A DNA stretch of 64,000 nt. Origin: Lepas anatifera (Eukaryota; Arthropoda; Thecostraca; Lepadidae). The notes below the pieces were generated by a model. That model did not search any database. It saw only the letters and a program-made list of their open reading frames with translations, and had not been told where the DNA came from. Every line of letters starts with the position of its first letter. Within the stretch, counting starts at the first letter, position 1. The stretch lies in assembly GCA_034440635.1 (NCBI GenBank), contig JAOTON010001490.1, positions 1,601,501-1,665,500 on the forward strand, given 5' to 3'. Positions 47,400 through 58,020 of the stretch are shown here, piece after piece. The translations under genes and the position numbers were made by a program.

Positions 47400-49145
47400 C
47401 AGCATTGAAGTTGCATAGCATGGACCAGGGCCGGGGTGGAAAGGATTTTTCTAAAACAATTAACGGCGTATCCAATCACCTGATGATGTGAGCATGGCAC
47501 CCAAATCTCCACGTCTAAGGTGACTTTTCGGCGGTCTCACCACGTCTCGAAAAAGGGAGGTGGGGCTCTTCCGCCTCTGATCCAATCCGAGCGCCAAAGG
47601 GAATACATATAATGGAGAGGCCGAACTTTCAACGCCTTCTGGCCTCGACAAGGTTACGAAATTCTGCGGAAGGCGAAGCTCCCGGAAAGGTAGCTGTTTT
47701 TTCAGAGTGTCCCACGAGGAGCATCCCCCACCGAAGGGTACGGGAGGGAAAATTTACTAGCAACATTGTTGTGGGGCTGGCCATTAGGATGGGGAATGGA
47801 TGAATGGTGATTGAAGGAGTGTGCGTGTTTGTTTGAATGGAGACACGGATGTGCTAGTTTAAGGCCGGTGGGCACCTTGGCCAGAGGTGCGTGGTGCTCT
47901 GTGGTAACTCATTTCGAAAGGGGGATAAACCCAGTGAACCCGCGAAATACGACCCCGAAACGTCATCGAAGGGGCCATGCCATATTAGAGGTGGGTGGAG
48001 AGTCGAACAAAAACTAGTTAGAGCCCCTGAACAGACTGGCCGTCCCACTCTGTTCAGACATCAATTAAGGTCCAGGAGGTGACGACCGGACCGGGCGAAA
48101 AGGCACCGTGCGCGATGAAGAAGAGCTTAGAAGATTCCAGGAGCAGTGACGATCTCGCTGATGGGCTGAAGACGGGCGACGGCACCTTCAGTCGGCGTCA
48201 AGCCATCGGACGGGAGGCCCTACGGCGCTGCCGAGCCGGGGAGCCTCTCGATGTGACGACTGCCACAAAGAAGACGAAGAAGATAAGTCCGGAGGCCGGT
48301 GGGATGGTGTTCCCCACCGGACCGGTATGGGCTCCGGCCCGTACTGGCGTTGCCGTCAGGCTATTCCGGTGAAGATGAAGATAAGTCCGGAGGCCGGTGG
48401 GATGATGTTCCCCACCGGACCGGTACGGGTGGCAGCTCGTACTGGCGTAGCCGTCAGGCTATTCCGGTGAAGATGAATGAGGTGGAGGCCGGGGAGTGAC
48501 GACTACTCCCGGACCGGTATGGGTGGCGACCCATATTGGCGCAGTCGACCGAGGCTGTTCCTCAATTAAGACGAGTCGTAATGACGATTACACTCGATTG
48601 TTACGCATTTATATTTTATAAGGGGGAACACGGTCGGTCGCATCGACGGAGATCGGCCGTGCAGCGGTAGGGCTCGACCGCAAATCCTATTTCCCTTTGG
48701 GTATCACGTCGACGGTAGGGCGGCCCTGGATCCCATTGCTATGCATACTATATCGATATATATATAACGACGATGAGAAAATCCGAGAGAAGTATAACGA
48801 TAATTAGACGGCTATGGCTATGCAGCTAATCTTGGGGCGCATATTAGTGGAGGGGATATTTTAATGTCGGGGACCTCTGATTACCATCAATCGGGCCCTT
48901 ATGACTGGGAAAAGCTAACGGAGGCGGAGAGTTTCCTACGTGCGATTGTTAAGGCGTGCCCCGTAAGGCTTAGGAACTTGCGTTTATTATTGTTTCGGAC
49001 AGGGAGGAAGCTACGTATTGTTCATAAATTAAGGAGACATAGTCGGTCCCCGACACCGCTCCTATGCGGGTTAGTTGGGAAGGAGCACTCCGGGGCCGGC
49101 GGCACTAAGATGCTAATGTACGCAGATATTTATTTGGCCTAACGC
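47400..49145 (+). other. unclassified GC-richer block, possible retroelement relic
   Basis: This block differs from its surroundings in composition. It carries three tandem units of about 98 bp (48281-48563). Several plus-strand frames overlap, including one with basic and acidic runs (SLEDSRSSDDLADGLKTG at about 48130) and a 92-codon one at 48864-49142. No RT, integrase or transposase motif was found. A 5' region of a non-LTR element is one possibility. Function is unknown. Confidence 0.3.
48281..48563 (+). repeat. 98-bp tandem repeat, two full and one diverged copy
   Basis: The first two copies start AGATAAGTCCGGAGGCCGGT at 48281 and 48379. The third, diverged copy starts near 48477. Each contains a GGTGGG...CCCACC hairpin. 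Confidence 0.85.
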
Positions 49146-49763
49146 GAATATTCTAAAATCACCAAAAGGGGGGTATACGCATGCTGGCTCATACATTGGG
49201 AGCTTATTTGGCTATTGCACGAAATGGCTCATTGTTTGTTGTACCTGCGTGTCTTATGTGTCTCGCTAACGGTCCTGGAGGCGCGCCCAGCTCCTGACCG
49301 CATCGCCTGTCTCCCCTATATTCCGTAACGGGTGGTGGAAGAAATGGCCGCACAGAACAATACCCGTGCCGGCCCCCCCCCAGAAGCGAAAAACCCCGTT
49401 TCCCGAGAAACCCCCGTTACATATGTATGTACCATTGTACATATTTGAGAGTTATACTCACATCGATTACGCGGCCCGTTGTATCATCTTTTACGCTTGG
49501 GTTATGCATGACGATAATTGATGTATGGAACCATGAGCGCGACTCAGAATTACACAAGCTCAGCGCGCTGCCTCCGTGGACTTTAGCTCACCACCAAAAG
49601 TCGTCGGTTTACCTCAAAATTCCAAGTGTCGAGCTCAACAAGGAACTGAAAGCAAGCCTGAAAAAGTCAACCTTTTGTCCCAAGCAAAAGTTACGAACTC
49701 AAATACAGATCAATGAGATGCATCTCAATATAGGTATGTTTATGTTTCTGTATACGAGCCCAC
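49146..49763. other. intronic, no exon recognised
   Basis: Sequence between the unclassified block and exon b. Nothing was recognised. Confidence 0.35.
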
Positions 49764-49985
49764 CTGAACGAGCGCCCTGTTTCGCGGGAGGCCCGCCAGG
49801 TGCGTCTGGGCGGCGCGGGCGGCGCACTGGACGGTGGCGAGGGCGCAGTTGGCGGGGGCGGCCAGCGCCGGCTGGGCGGCCAGGGCGGCCGGCAGCACCA
49901 CCAGGTGGGTGCCCTGCCGCAGCAGCAGGTGCGAGCTGTAGCAGCCGTTCAGGCCGCTGCCGCTGGACAATGCCGAGTGGCCGTA
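49764..49985 (-). CDS. zinc-dependent alcohol dehydrogenase, exon b
   Basis: The acceptor TCTCCCCTGCGTGCAG ends at 49986 and the donor CAG|GTGGGC begins at 49763. The exon is exactly 74 codons, phase 0 at both ends. It begins YGHSALSSGSGLNGCYSSHL, then HLVVLPAALA and APANCALATVQCAARAA. The last part is the helix bearing the third catalytic zinc ligand (Cys). The segment corresponds to the end of the catalytic domain up to the cofactor domain. It is very GC-rich and Ala-rich, so several other frames are also open here. Confidence 0.92.
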
Positions 49986-50119
49986 CTGCACGCAGGGGAG
50001 ACACGCTGAGAGGCTGTCATGTAAGACGGCGGAACATGGCGACGTTGTCAACAGAGAACTAGGTACAGCGCTCGACGAATGTCACGGTGGATCTTTCCTC
50101 TCGCCTCCATAGTCAAACT

Positions 50120-50215
50120 CCACCGCATTGACAAACGGCTATGAGTATACCACACTATTCTTCAGGAGTATACCACACTATGAGTATACCACACTATTCA
50201 CACTATTCTTCATGA
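50120..50215 (+). repeat. short tandem repeat (GAGTATACCACACTAT)
   Basis: Three copies of GAGTATACCACACTAT with intervening TCTTCA lie in the intron between exons a and b. Confidence 0.8.
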
Positions 50216-50332
50216 CTATATCTTACTTGATCAGCGAACCTTTCCATTTAACACACATTTTACTGCCACGCTGCCTTGCAATTGAGCGTGCGCCGGCAGT
50301 TGCGGTCGGGAATGCCCCCGTGGGGCACTGAC

Positions 50333-50486
50333 CTTCATCAGAGAGCGACACTTCTGCGGCAGACCGCCGGCGCAGCGGTCACAGTCGCCGCAAGTGTCGC
50401 AGATACTGAAGGTCACCAGCTGACCCGGACGGACACCAGGCCGCCGACTGACCTCCACCCGACCCACGCCCTCGTGACCCAGGATC
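50333..50486 (-). CDS. zinc-dependent alcohol dehydrogenase, exon a (catalytic and structural zinc sites)
   Basis: This is the most N-terminal exon recognised. It reads ILGHEGVGRVEV, where the GHE motif supplies catalytic-zinc ligands, then FSICDTCGDCDRCAGG and LPQKC. The latter forms the structural zinc loop C-x2-C-x2-C-x7-C. The donor AAG|GTCAGT follows 50333 and phase 0 fits exon b. The 5' edge is less sure: GCAG|GATCCT at 50486 gives entry phase 2, but the frame stays open further upstream. The protein family (medium-chain, zinc-dependent alcohol or polyol dehydrogenases, close to GHE-VGR bacterial types) oxidises alcohols with NAD, usually in the cytosol. The substrate cannot be read from sequence. 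Exons a-f give about 285 residues, so about 60 N-terminal residues are missing. Confidence 0.88.
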
Positions 50487-50519
50487 CTGCCGCAGCCGAG
50501 GTCCGCACCTTCATTTAGG

Positions 50520-51527
50520 AGCCACCACTCAAGGATGGGGATTTATCAATTGTTTTAGCTGGTAGCCCTTTTAGAAGTTTGGAGTTGTGGACATGAGGCT
50601 GACTAGCATAGTAAGAGACATATGACATTTCGAGGATTTCATAATACTTTATTCGGTGTTTAACGGCGCCTCTGCTGTTGAGGTCAGGTGGTGTCAGATG
50701 GTGTAAGCTATGGTTAAGCTAGAGATGGGTGCTTATCTCCAAACATGTAACGCACGAGATTATATACACGCGAGGGAACACTTGAAGTTTCCGCAATCGA
50801 AAAAATCACGTGCAAGATTGAAATATCCAGTGGTCAATTACTTATTAGAGAGACGTAAATGTTCTAGCCCCTTCCAAATGCACCGTTTAGACCGAAATGT
50901 ATTTGTGTTGTTGACACATGTGGAAGCCTGAGTGGAGCACTGGACAAGGATGGCAGACACGGACAGAGGCATGACGTAGGAGAGCACGTGCCGGCCATCT
51001 CTGCCAGCAGCTGAATGCATCCGTCACCAGCATAATAACTATCCGGCACCACCCCGCCGGCCCAATTTAAACTTAAACGCTTCTTTGTGAAGATATTTCT
51101 TTGTTCGGAAACCAAGTCTTTACATCACAGCAGTGAAAAATACAACAATGTGCGAGTATTGTAATAACATTTGAATCCTAAAGGATGGGATGATCAAATT
51201 AGTGTCATTGTACCACAAAACTTCTAGGGAAATAAATCGTAAAGAAATACCTGGCTAAAAGCCCAGTCTGGTAGAACCCATCAGTTGTGGTGTATTTTTG
51301 ACAGCTCTGTGTGACCAAATGATCTATCTTTATATAGCATTCTGGAAAGCTTAAATAAAATTGCTGAGGATGAGCGAACATACGGGATTTTTTTCAACTT
51401 CCCCAAAAGGCGTGCCGAAAAGAGACTGGAGGTATAATCAGTGCTCTAACCCAGAAATCGGGGGCACCTGAATATCACTCGTTTTTTCTCACGTTTATCA
51501 CTTTTGGAAGGCTCCCCTGTCATGTAT
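50520..51527. other. no exon recognised
   Basis: The missing 5' exons of the alcohol dehydrogenase could lie anywhere upstream. No GxCGSD-like segment was found here. Confidence 0.35.
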
Positions 51528-52577
51528 TTAAGCCTTTCGCCGTCTGGGGGTCCTATCGGACCCCTTCGCATGGGCGCCGAAAGCGGGTGGGACGGGGGAC
51601 GCGTCCCCCCTGTTGGCCAACCAGGGGGGGACGTCCCCCTAAAATCTTTGGGTCAATGGTCATTAATGCTGTCAGGTACCGAATATGCTAAAAATTTGCC
51701 TCCCCGGTCAGCACCAGTCCGGGTCCGTCCCCCCCCTGCGAAAATTCCGTGGCGGCGCCCCTGCCCCTTCGGGTTTTCGCGAATGATGCCGAGTCGATTT
51801 TAATATGAGAGACGCGTCGCTTTGCACACCTTTAGGGTGATCAATTTGACAACTTATGATAAAATTGTAATCAGGTCAGGTCAACAAGTTATGACATCAT
51901 TTCTAAGCCCATGTGAGGCGCTTATGGTCTTCTAAAATGAGGCTGACAAAACTAGGGTGTAACTCGGCTTCTAGATGAGTTAGATCAAGTTTCTAGACAG
52001 CATTCAAAAGCTCTTGAAAGAAAACATATGCGTGCTGGAAACCATTTTTAGGTCAGGTCAATAGAAAGGCCACTAGAGGTCACCAAAGGTAATGCTTTTC
52101 GAAATTGTTTGTGTCTATTACTTTTGAACGAGATAAGATACAACAATCAATTTGGTGCCATGGTGACGAACATGACCCAAGAATTTGAATGATGTGCAGC
52201 GTGATCCTGAAATATCATTATTTGACCCTGACCTGAGGTCATAGTCAGGATTTGACCTTTCACGGTCATGATGAATATCATTCAAATATTTGGTTCAATA
52301 TAACTACATTGATACATTTGTTCTGTTCCAGGTCTAATGGTTCCCCAGTTATAAAATACTTCCTAAATGGGTCAAAATTTTACCCATTTTGGCTTTCTGT
52401 GACGTCACGAGTCTACGGGTTTGGTTCGAATTCGGCTTTAGAGTAGAAGACGGTAAGGCGCTTTCAGCATTTTTTCAATTTTTCCGTATCACTTCCGGTT
52501 TCCGAGATCATACGAGGTCCAATTGGATCCCCCAGGCAATGGTGGGTGCGAAAAGAGCCCAGGCGGTGCCAAGTTAA
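51528..52577 (+). mobile_element. family I TTAA element with nested MITE
   Basis: It runs from TTAA 51528-51531 to TTAA 52574-52577, with termini AAGCCTTTCGCCGTC and GGCGGTGCCAAG. The body aligns with the inverted, twice-interrupted copy at 13319-15452. It contains multiple AGGTCA/TGACCT sites. No ORF. Confidence 0.75.
51569..51763 (+). mobile_element. hAT-like MITE inside family I element
   Basis: The termini are CATGGGCGCCG and CGGCGCCCCTG. It is flanked by a perfect 8-bp duplication CCCCTTCG (51561-51568 and 51764-51771). It is 195 bp, GC-rich and non-coding. Confidence 0.85.
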
Positions 52578-53727
52578 CCGTAGTCCTAGTCATGACTATA
52601 TTTTATCTATCTCGGCATACCATTGTCATGGTCATGTATAACTTGCGTCTCACTCACACGAGAAAGGAGTCTGCTTGTCCGCGGTAAAGGTGAACAAATG
52701 TAATCCGATGCGATTAGTCCGACCTGTCTCCCGAGAACCAAGATCAAGTTAAAACCTGTTGCTCACAGGTCTCGCGGGGCCGTAGTAGATGTATGGGAGC
52801 CTGCTTGCCTTGTTCCATGCATGAACAATGATAAGTCTCGTCGCATTGTTGAAACATATTGTCAGGTCATGTTATTTAATAAAATTTGCCGCTGTCTAGA
52901 TGTACCGGGTTAAGCGATTTTAGTGCCACCTTTACACGCGCAATGGAGGGGGTCTGGTGTCAATCACTGAAAAAATTGACGTGGTTTTTTTCGTAAAGCC
53001 CTTGTTATTAGGCATTTGAAGATTTTACCTTGCGTGTAGTAAGACGAGGCAAACATTTTGTAGGCACCTGGTTCTCGAGGTCTTGAGGCGGCGTGACGAG
53101 GTTTTACTAACATTACTAGCTCGTAACTAGGTATTTAAGACGACGATGCTTGTTTGCTCAAATTGTAATAAGGATATAACGAGGTCGTTGACCTAGTTTT
53201 ACGAGTGTATTGCGATGTACCTGTCTTTGCCTTACTAGCTTTCGGATTTTACTCGGGTTGTTAACTAGCTTATTAACTAGCTTTTGTTGACTTCTTGTGG
53301 GCTCCATCCCTCTCCTACCGTGCGTTAAAATGCCATGAAGAAAATACACTTATATACCCGTGAAGGTTTTATTTGGAAGGTTCACTGAACATCAACAAAA
53401 TCAGACATCAAACATCGAAATTTCTCGTTGCCAAACAATCTCACTACATTGAAACATTTTCTCGAGCCATCTCCCTTGTCCCAGTGTTCTCCTTGCATAA
53501 ACCATGGTACATGGTAACCACCTGCATGGCACCTTATATGGCAACCACTGGTACACTTAGGTGTGGCGGCTTAGCGCCGAACGAAGTTTCTCCACCAAGG
53601 AATCGGTAACCTCTCGCTCCACTTTGAGGACCTCCGAGGCCATGAACCGCCCAAACCGGCGCTTAGGTTATATATGAAGAGGACTGCCGCCACAGCAGTG
53701 TCAGGTCTACCGGGGTGCTGGCTGTGG
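52578..53727. other. no gene; family C end fragment at about 52943
   Basis: TTTACACGCGCAATGGAGGG at about 52940 matches the family C left terminus and is soon lost. The rest is unremarkable. Confidence 0.4.
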
Positions 53728-53861
53728 CTACGCACACGCCGTCAACTTCAACTGTCGGCTTTCCCTCGAGGTCTTCATGACAGCTGGGGCCGGTTTCCCG
53801 TCGGGATTCAGCACGGACGGGGCCGCTCCCAGGGTCCATAGCAGAGCCCTGCATGCTCGAT
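53728..53861 (-). CDS. unknown gene, candidate last exon
   Basis: A strong acceptor TTTTCTGTTGCAG ends at 53862. Entering in phase 1, as exon E3 predicts, it reads DRACRALLWTLGAAPSVLNP and stops at TAG 53728-53730. In another phase the exon reads on to a stop near 53665 through GKPTVEVDGVCVATASTPVD. That is also protein-like and would require an alternative donor in E3 at GAG|GTGGGA. No family was recognised, so the frame is undecided. Confidence 0.4.
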
Positions 53862-54374
53862 CTGCAACAGAAAATACCATGTTTAGGATATGGTGTTATG
53901 TGTATCAACATATTTTGTAACTTATCATCTCTGATTCCTTTCCATCATGAAACCTGCTCAGTCGAAGTCACAGGTCATGTCATTCTATTTAAGTCATGGC
54001 TAAATCAATTCAGACCCCTTTCGGTCCTTTTTAGACGCATCTCTAGGGGATAGACACCAGGTCCTCGACATAGAAATCAGGTTGCTTAATTGCGATGCTC
54101 GGTTGGCATTGCTATTTTCATGTCAGTTTCATATATCAATGATTCATTAAAGTAATTTGTTTATCACGATTTCCGCTTGAATCATGCCTTGAGGCGAGGT
54201 CATCTAGCCTGGTGACCTTACCTAATATCGTCCACACATAGCATTCTTGGGGACATCTACGCAATGTGGAGAAGTGATCATTCGGAAACACGGGGAGTGA
54301 GAAAATATATTCCGCTTTCTAAAGGGATAAATGCAAAAACAATGAGCGCCACAGAAATGTGTTGCGCATTTTAC

Positions 54375-54482
54375 CTTTATCGAGGCAGTCAAACTCCTTC
54401 ACTGCTGAAGAGATCAGTAGCTCCCACCTCCCTGAATTCCTTGGAGAGGGCGCCCGGCCATGCGATCCATCTCCTTCCAGAT
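54375..54482 (-). CDS. unknown gene, candidate exon E3
   Basis: Acceptor CTTGTTTCACAG and donor AAAG|GTAAAA frame a 108-nt segment that is open in phase 1 (DLEGDGSHGRAPSPRNSG, then SSAVKEFDCLDK). Another frame begins IWKEMDRMAGRPLQ. Splice signals are good. The true frame is uncertain. Confidence 0.42.
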
Positions 54483-54673
54483 CTGTGAAACAAGGATCAT
54501 GCCCCGTCACAACTAATAGCACAAACGTTCGGCGACCGAGGCATTTTTCTACGATGGGGCTTCTTGACTTTATTGCCCGCAGAACTGCCATGACGAATAA
54601 AAAACAACAAGCACTAACATGAAATTTTAATTCGGAAGGCATAAGTGGAGTTTTCATATCACTAAAACTTAAA

Positions 54674-54965
54674 AGGACTTCTCCACTATGATGAAAGCGA
54701 AAAATCGTTCAAGCTTTCAAGCTGTACTACAGATTTACGAAACGATGTAATACAGCTTGAAGCTCTAACGATTTTCTCGCTTTCATCACAGTGGAGCTTT
54801 ATGAAACGCTGTAATACAGCTTGAAAGTTCTAACGATTTTTTATAGCTTTTCATCATAGTGGAGAAGTCCATTTTTCAAGCTGTATTACCGCTTTACGAA
54901 GAGCTGTAATACAGCTGAAAGATGTAAATATTTTTTCGCTTTTATCATAGCGGAGAAGTCCATTT
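54674..54965. repeat. nested inverted repeats (foldback)
   Basis: GGACTTCTCCACTATGATGA (from about 54675) is mirrored by TCATCATAGTGGAGAAGTCC (to about 54870), with CAAGCTGTATTAC-type repeats inside. A third partial arm ends at 54962. It lies in the intron between E3 and E2 and looks like a palindromic MITE. Confidence 0.85.
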
Positions 54966-55033
54966 TTAAGTTTTAACCATGAACTTATAAGAAAAATTGA
55001 GGCTCGGAAACTTCCAATAGGATATCTGCATAC

Positions 55034-55114
55034 CTGACCGGTGTCTGTGATGGGCGGATAGCGTTCTATGACAGTAGCCGCTGACGCCTTCCCCTTCGAT
55101 TAGGTCCCGTCTCT
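55034..55114 (-). CDS. unknown gene, candidate exon E2
   Basis: Acceptor TTCCACTTTCCAG and donor TCAG|GTATGC frame 81 nt that are open in phase 1 to 1 (ERRDLIEGEGVSGYCHR). A second frame contains ASAATVIERYPPITDTGQ, which looks more natural but has a stop upstream of it within the exon. Phase agrees with E1 and E3 in the first reading. Confidence 0.42.
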
Positions 55115-55405
55115 CTGGAAAGTGGAAAAGTAAGTATGAAGCGATAGCATCAGGCGCTAAGGTGCGAAGATTTCGAGCATAGGAAGATATTATAAGCAGG
55201 GTGTACGGAAAACTGGCTAATTTAAGACGAATTCCAACTTCTCCATGCACTTCCAATGGAGAGGCTATAGTCCATATCTGTCACCGGTATCGAAAATCCA
55301 AGAAAATGCTTTGCAGCCCACGATAACACCATTAGGTAACAGGCTTCCGGGTATCTTTGATGGAAAAATTAGAAACGGCCAAACAATTTTCACACAATTA
55401 CTCAC

Positions 55406-55490
55406 CTTTGAATGTGGCGTCCATTAACTCTGTAGTTGACAGAGTCCGTTCCTCCTCGAGCCGGGCCATCTGCTCCACGTACTGCTGTAC
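55406..55490 (-). CDS. unknown gene, candidate exon E1 (helical)
   Basis: The acceptor TTATTCACAG ends at 55491 and a textbook donor AAAG|GTGAGT follows 55406. The phase 0 reading is VQQYVEQMARLEEERTLSTT followed by ELMDATFK, a strongly amphipathic, acidic helix resembling coiled-coil proteins. It leaves in phase 1. This is the best-supported exon of the set. The product is unknown. Confidence 0.6.
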
Positions 55491-55794
55491 CTGTGAATAA
55501 CGTTATTAGATTATCTGACAAAGCCAAGGTCTATGCGAATCATCCGTTCCATGCCAGCACTTGACGCACCAAATGGAAGCGATGCTTACGGAGAGTGGGA
55601 AAAAGGTGAAACTGGTAGCTGAAAATGTCTGCCTGTTGCGTTTAAACGATTAGTACAGAAGCTATTAGTCATACAATAAATTATTGACAATGGTAGAAAG
55701 CGTGCAACCCACACCAACCTCAACGCGAGTGGTCTCATCAAATGCGCACAAAACATATTGTAATGAACAAGTAATTTTATTGAATTTTAATTTT

Positions 55795-56010
55795 TAACAC
55801 GTTTCAAAGTAAAAGTTCCTTCGCCAGTAGATTGATACATACAGAACCCACACCATAAACGAATGCAAAGACACATACCAAAGTTAAAGTTAAAAACACA
55901 CCACTGAAAGTCTTTCAGTGACGTGTTTCTAACTTCAACTTTGCATGTGTCTGCAGTGTTTTATATTAGTCTACGGACGAAGAAACTTTAATTCTGAAAT
56001 GTCGAGAAGT
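55795..56010. repeat. long imperfect inverted repeat (foldback MITE)
   Basis: Arms of about 105 bp meet near 55910 (CACTGAAAG / CTTTCAGTG). The outer arms read TTCAAAGTAAAAGTTCCTTC and, inverted, TTAAAGTTTCTTCGTCCG. No ORF. Confidence 0.82.
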
Positions 56011-56033
56011 TCTAAATTCAGTTAAGTATTTTC

Positions 56034-56650
56034 TTAACCCGCGCAATGGAGGGGGTCTGACACTAGCGCGGAGTGGAGGGGTCCTAATGTGACCCGCCCG
56101 AGATCTCGGAAACCAAGAGTTATAAAAATGAGCGTTTAAAGGGTTGGTGGGGTTGGGATGATCAACATTAGGTCAACATCTTCAAGGTCAAACGAGGTCA
56201 CAAAGATCAAATTTTGGCCGTGCTGGAGACCTACCGGGAAATGCCGGGATTTTGCGGAAACAAGTAAAAATACACTACAAATGGCATTAGGGTATGAAAG
56301 GAAGGTCCCATACCAGGTGACCTCGTATTTTGGGGGTCAAGGCCATTCAAGGTCATTGACCTATGATGTCACATAATAGCATATTCCCGTATAATACAAG
56401 GTCACTGCCAATTTGGCCCTCGTTGGGCAGGAAATAAGGGTTTGACCTTGATCCATGACCTTTGACCTTGACACAGACTGGCCTTTATTAGGAAATCATA
56501 TGTCTAACGGGTGATACCATTTGACTGGGAACACGGGGTCAATGACCTTAAAAGGCCCCACGACCTTGACCTGCGACCTTTAACTTCAAATGGGATGACC
56601 CTAACAAATAAAACAAATTATATTGCCTTATGAAGTCATCACCCAGCATG
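56034..56650 (+). mobile_element. family C element, left two-thirds
   Basis: TTAA at 56034-56037 is followed by CCCGCGCAATGGAGGGGGTC. It aligns with 21512-22170, including the TGACCTTTGACCTTGAC run. Similarity ends near 56650. Confidence 0.75.
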
Positions 56651-57626
56651 TAACGCAGACTAATTACTGCAAACAAGCGGCAAAACATTGGATTCAAAAT
56701 TTAGGTCCTATTGGCAAAATCCACCAGATTTTTGAATATTTATTTAATCTTAAAATTTTCGGGGCATGGGCTCCCGTTCCCACGCCTATGTTTGAAGATC
56801 AACGGAAAATACCCAGGTTCAATGCATGGCGAGGGACAAAGAGGAAAGGCGAGCTTTCAGCATTGAAAATGTTTCTTGGACTCCAAACAGGGACCTTGGA
56901 ACCAACAGCGTCGCCACCACCAAAAAGTGGGGGCGGCCGGCCAGCCAGAAACTTCAACCTTATGCTGACAAAAACTGCCCACGCTAGGACCGAAAAGTCT
57001 TCGGATTTGGGTCCTCGTTGCCTCCCGCACCGGCTGGTTATTAAAATGTTCGATTTTCTCCCATTTTGACTATCAGGAAATAGTCGGCCCAAAGTGGGGC
57101 CGCCCTGCCCCCGGTGGCGACGCCCCTGCTTGGAACTATGTTCCAAGTTGGGGGCAGGGAATTTTCAGGTCATCCCTTCCCACTCCTATTCTTAATAGAA
57201 AATATAGCCTATGAAAATATAGCCATAGGCTGCACAGAGTTTCAAGAACGTAATGTGAACAATCATTACCATCACCCGAAAAACCTTAAAGGAAGTTGCA
57301 ACAACCCCTGTCATGGCGACGGTAACTACCTAATGGGTATCCAAACATGAACGTTCAAAGTTTTAGCAAATTCAGAATTTTTACTGGGAGGAAGGTTTCA
57401 AGTTATTTCCTATTTACCCACACGGACAAAAGCACACACACAGTCATAGGTATACGAACGTCCAGAATATTGGTGAGAGGGGACCAAGGTGCATTTGAAA
57501 TCATTTCTCCAAACAACGCCCTAGGTTAATTGATAAGAGTCACGAATATTGGGGGCCATGGCCCCTGCACCTTCTGTTCCTTCGCCTATCTGCATATTTC
57601 ATTAACAGTTTATTTGGCTTTCTTAC
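56651..57626. other. no supported gene; possible MITE end near 57130
   Basis: GGTGGCGACGCCCCTG at about 57114-57129 resembles the CAGGGGCG-type hAT terminus at 51763. A partner end near 56770 is doubtful. A 148-codon plus frame overlaps a minus frame and shows no domain. Confidence 0.35.
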
Positions 57627-57703
57627 CTTGCCGTCTTTGGAGGAGCAGCAGATAACACGAATCCCCGCGCGAAAGCAGAACGAAGAATGACTGACAAACA
57701 CAT
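57627..57703 (-). CDS. possible first coding exon, unknown gene
   Basis: On the minus strand an ATG at 57703-57701 opens MCLSVILRSAFARGFVLSAA (basic, hydrophobic, import-signal-like) and runs into a strong donor GCAAG|GTAAGA at 57626. The exon leaves in phase 2. About 75 bp upstream is a CCAAT-type ATTGG. It could start the E1-E4 gene only with an additional exon, because E1 enters in phase 0. It may instead be untranslated. Confidence 0.3.
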
Positions 57704-58020
57704 TTGGCGCGAGTACCGGACTGCTGCCTAGCGAATGAGAGCGAAGCCCGCCCGATGCGCAACCAATCATAATCGCAGGCTCCAGCGTTCCTTTTAACGA
57801 GGGCCGGAGCCTCGTCACAGCACTGGCTTTTACGCTAGCCGATCCCCGTCATAGCTGTGACGTGGTTAAATACTAGTGAACTAGGGCTCTCTCGAGGGGG
57901 CTTGTTACAAAAAGCTGGAACATTGTGAGCGGCTGGTTTAACTGGTTGCTAACAAGAAATGAACGCTTGTAAAACGATACTTGGGCAATGATCCACTTGA
58001 GCTCGTGAAATTTTTTTGAG

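Noticed and set aside
56623..57069. 148-codon plus-strand ORF
   Set aside because: It begins inside a family C relic and ends near a possible MITE terminus. No domain.
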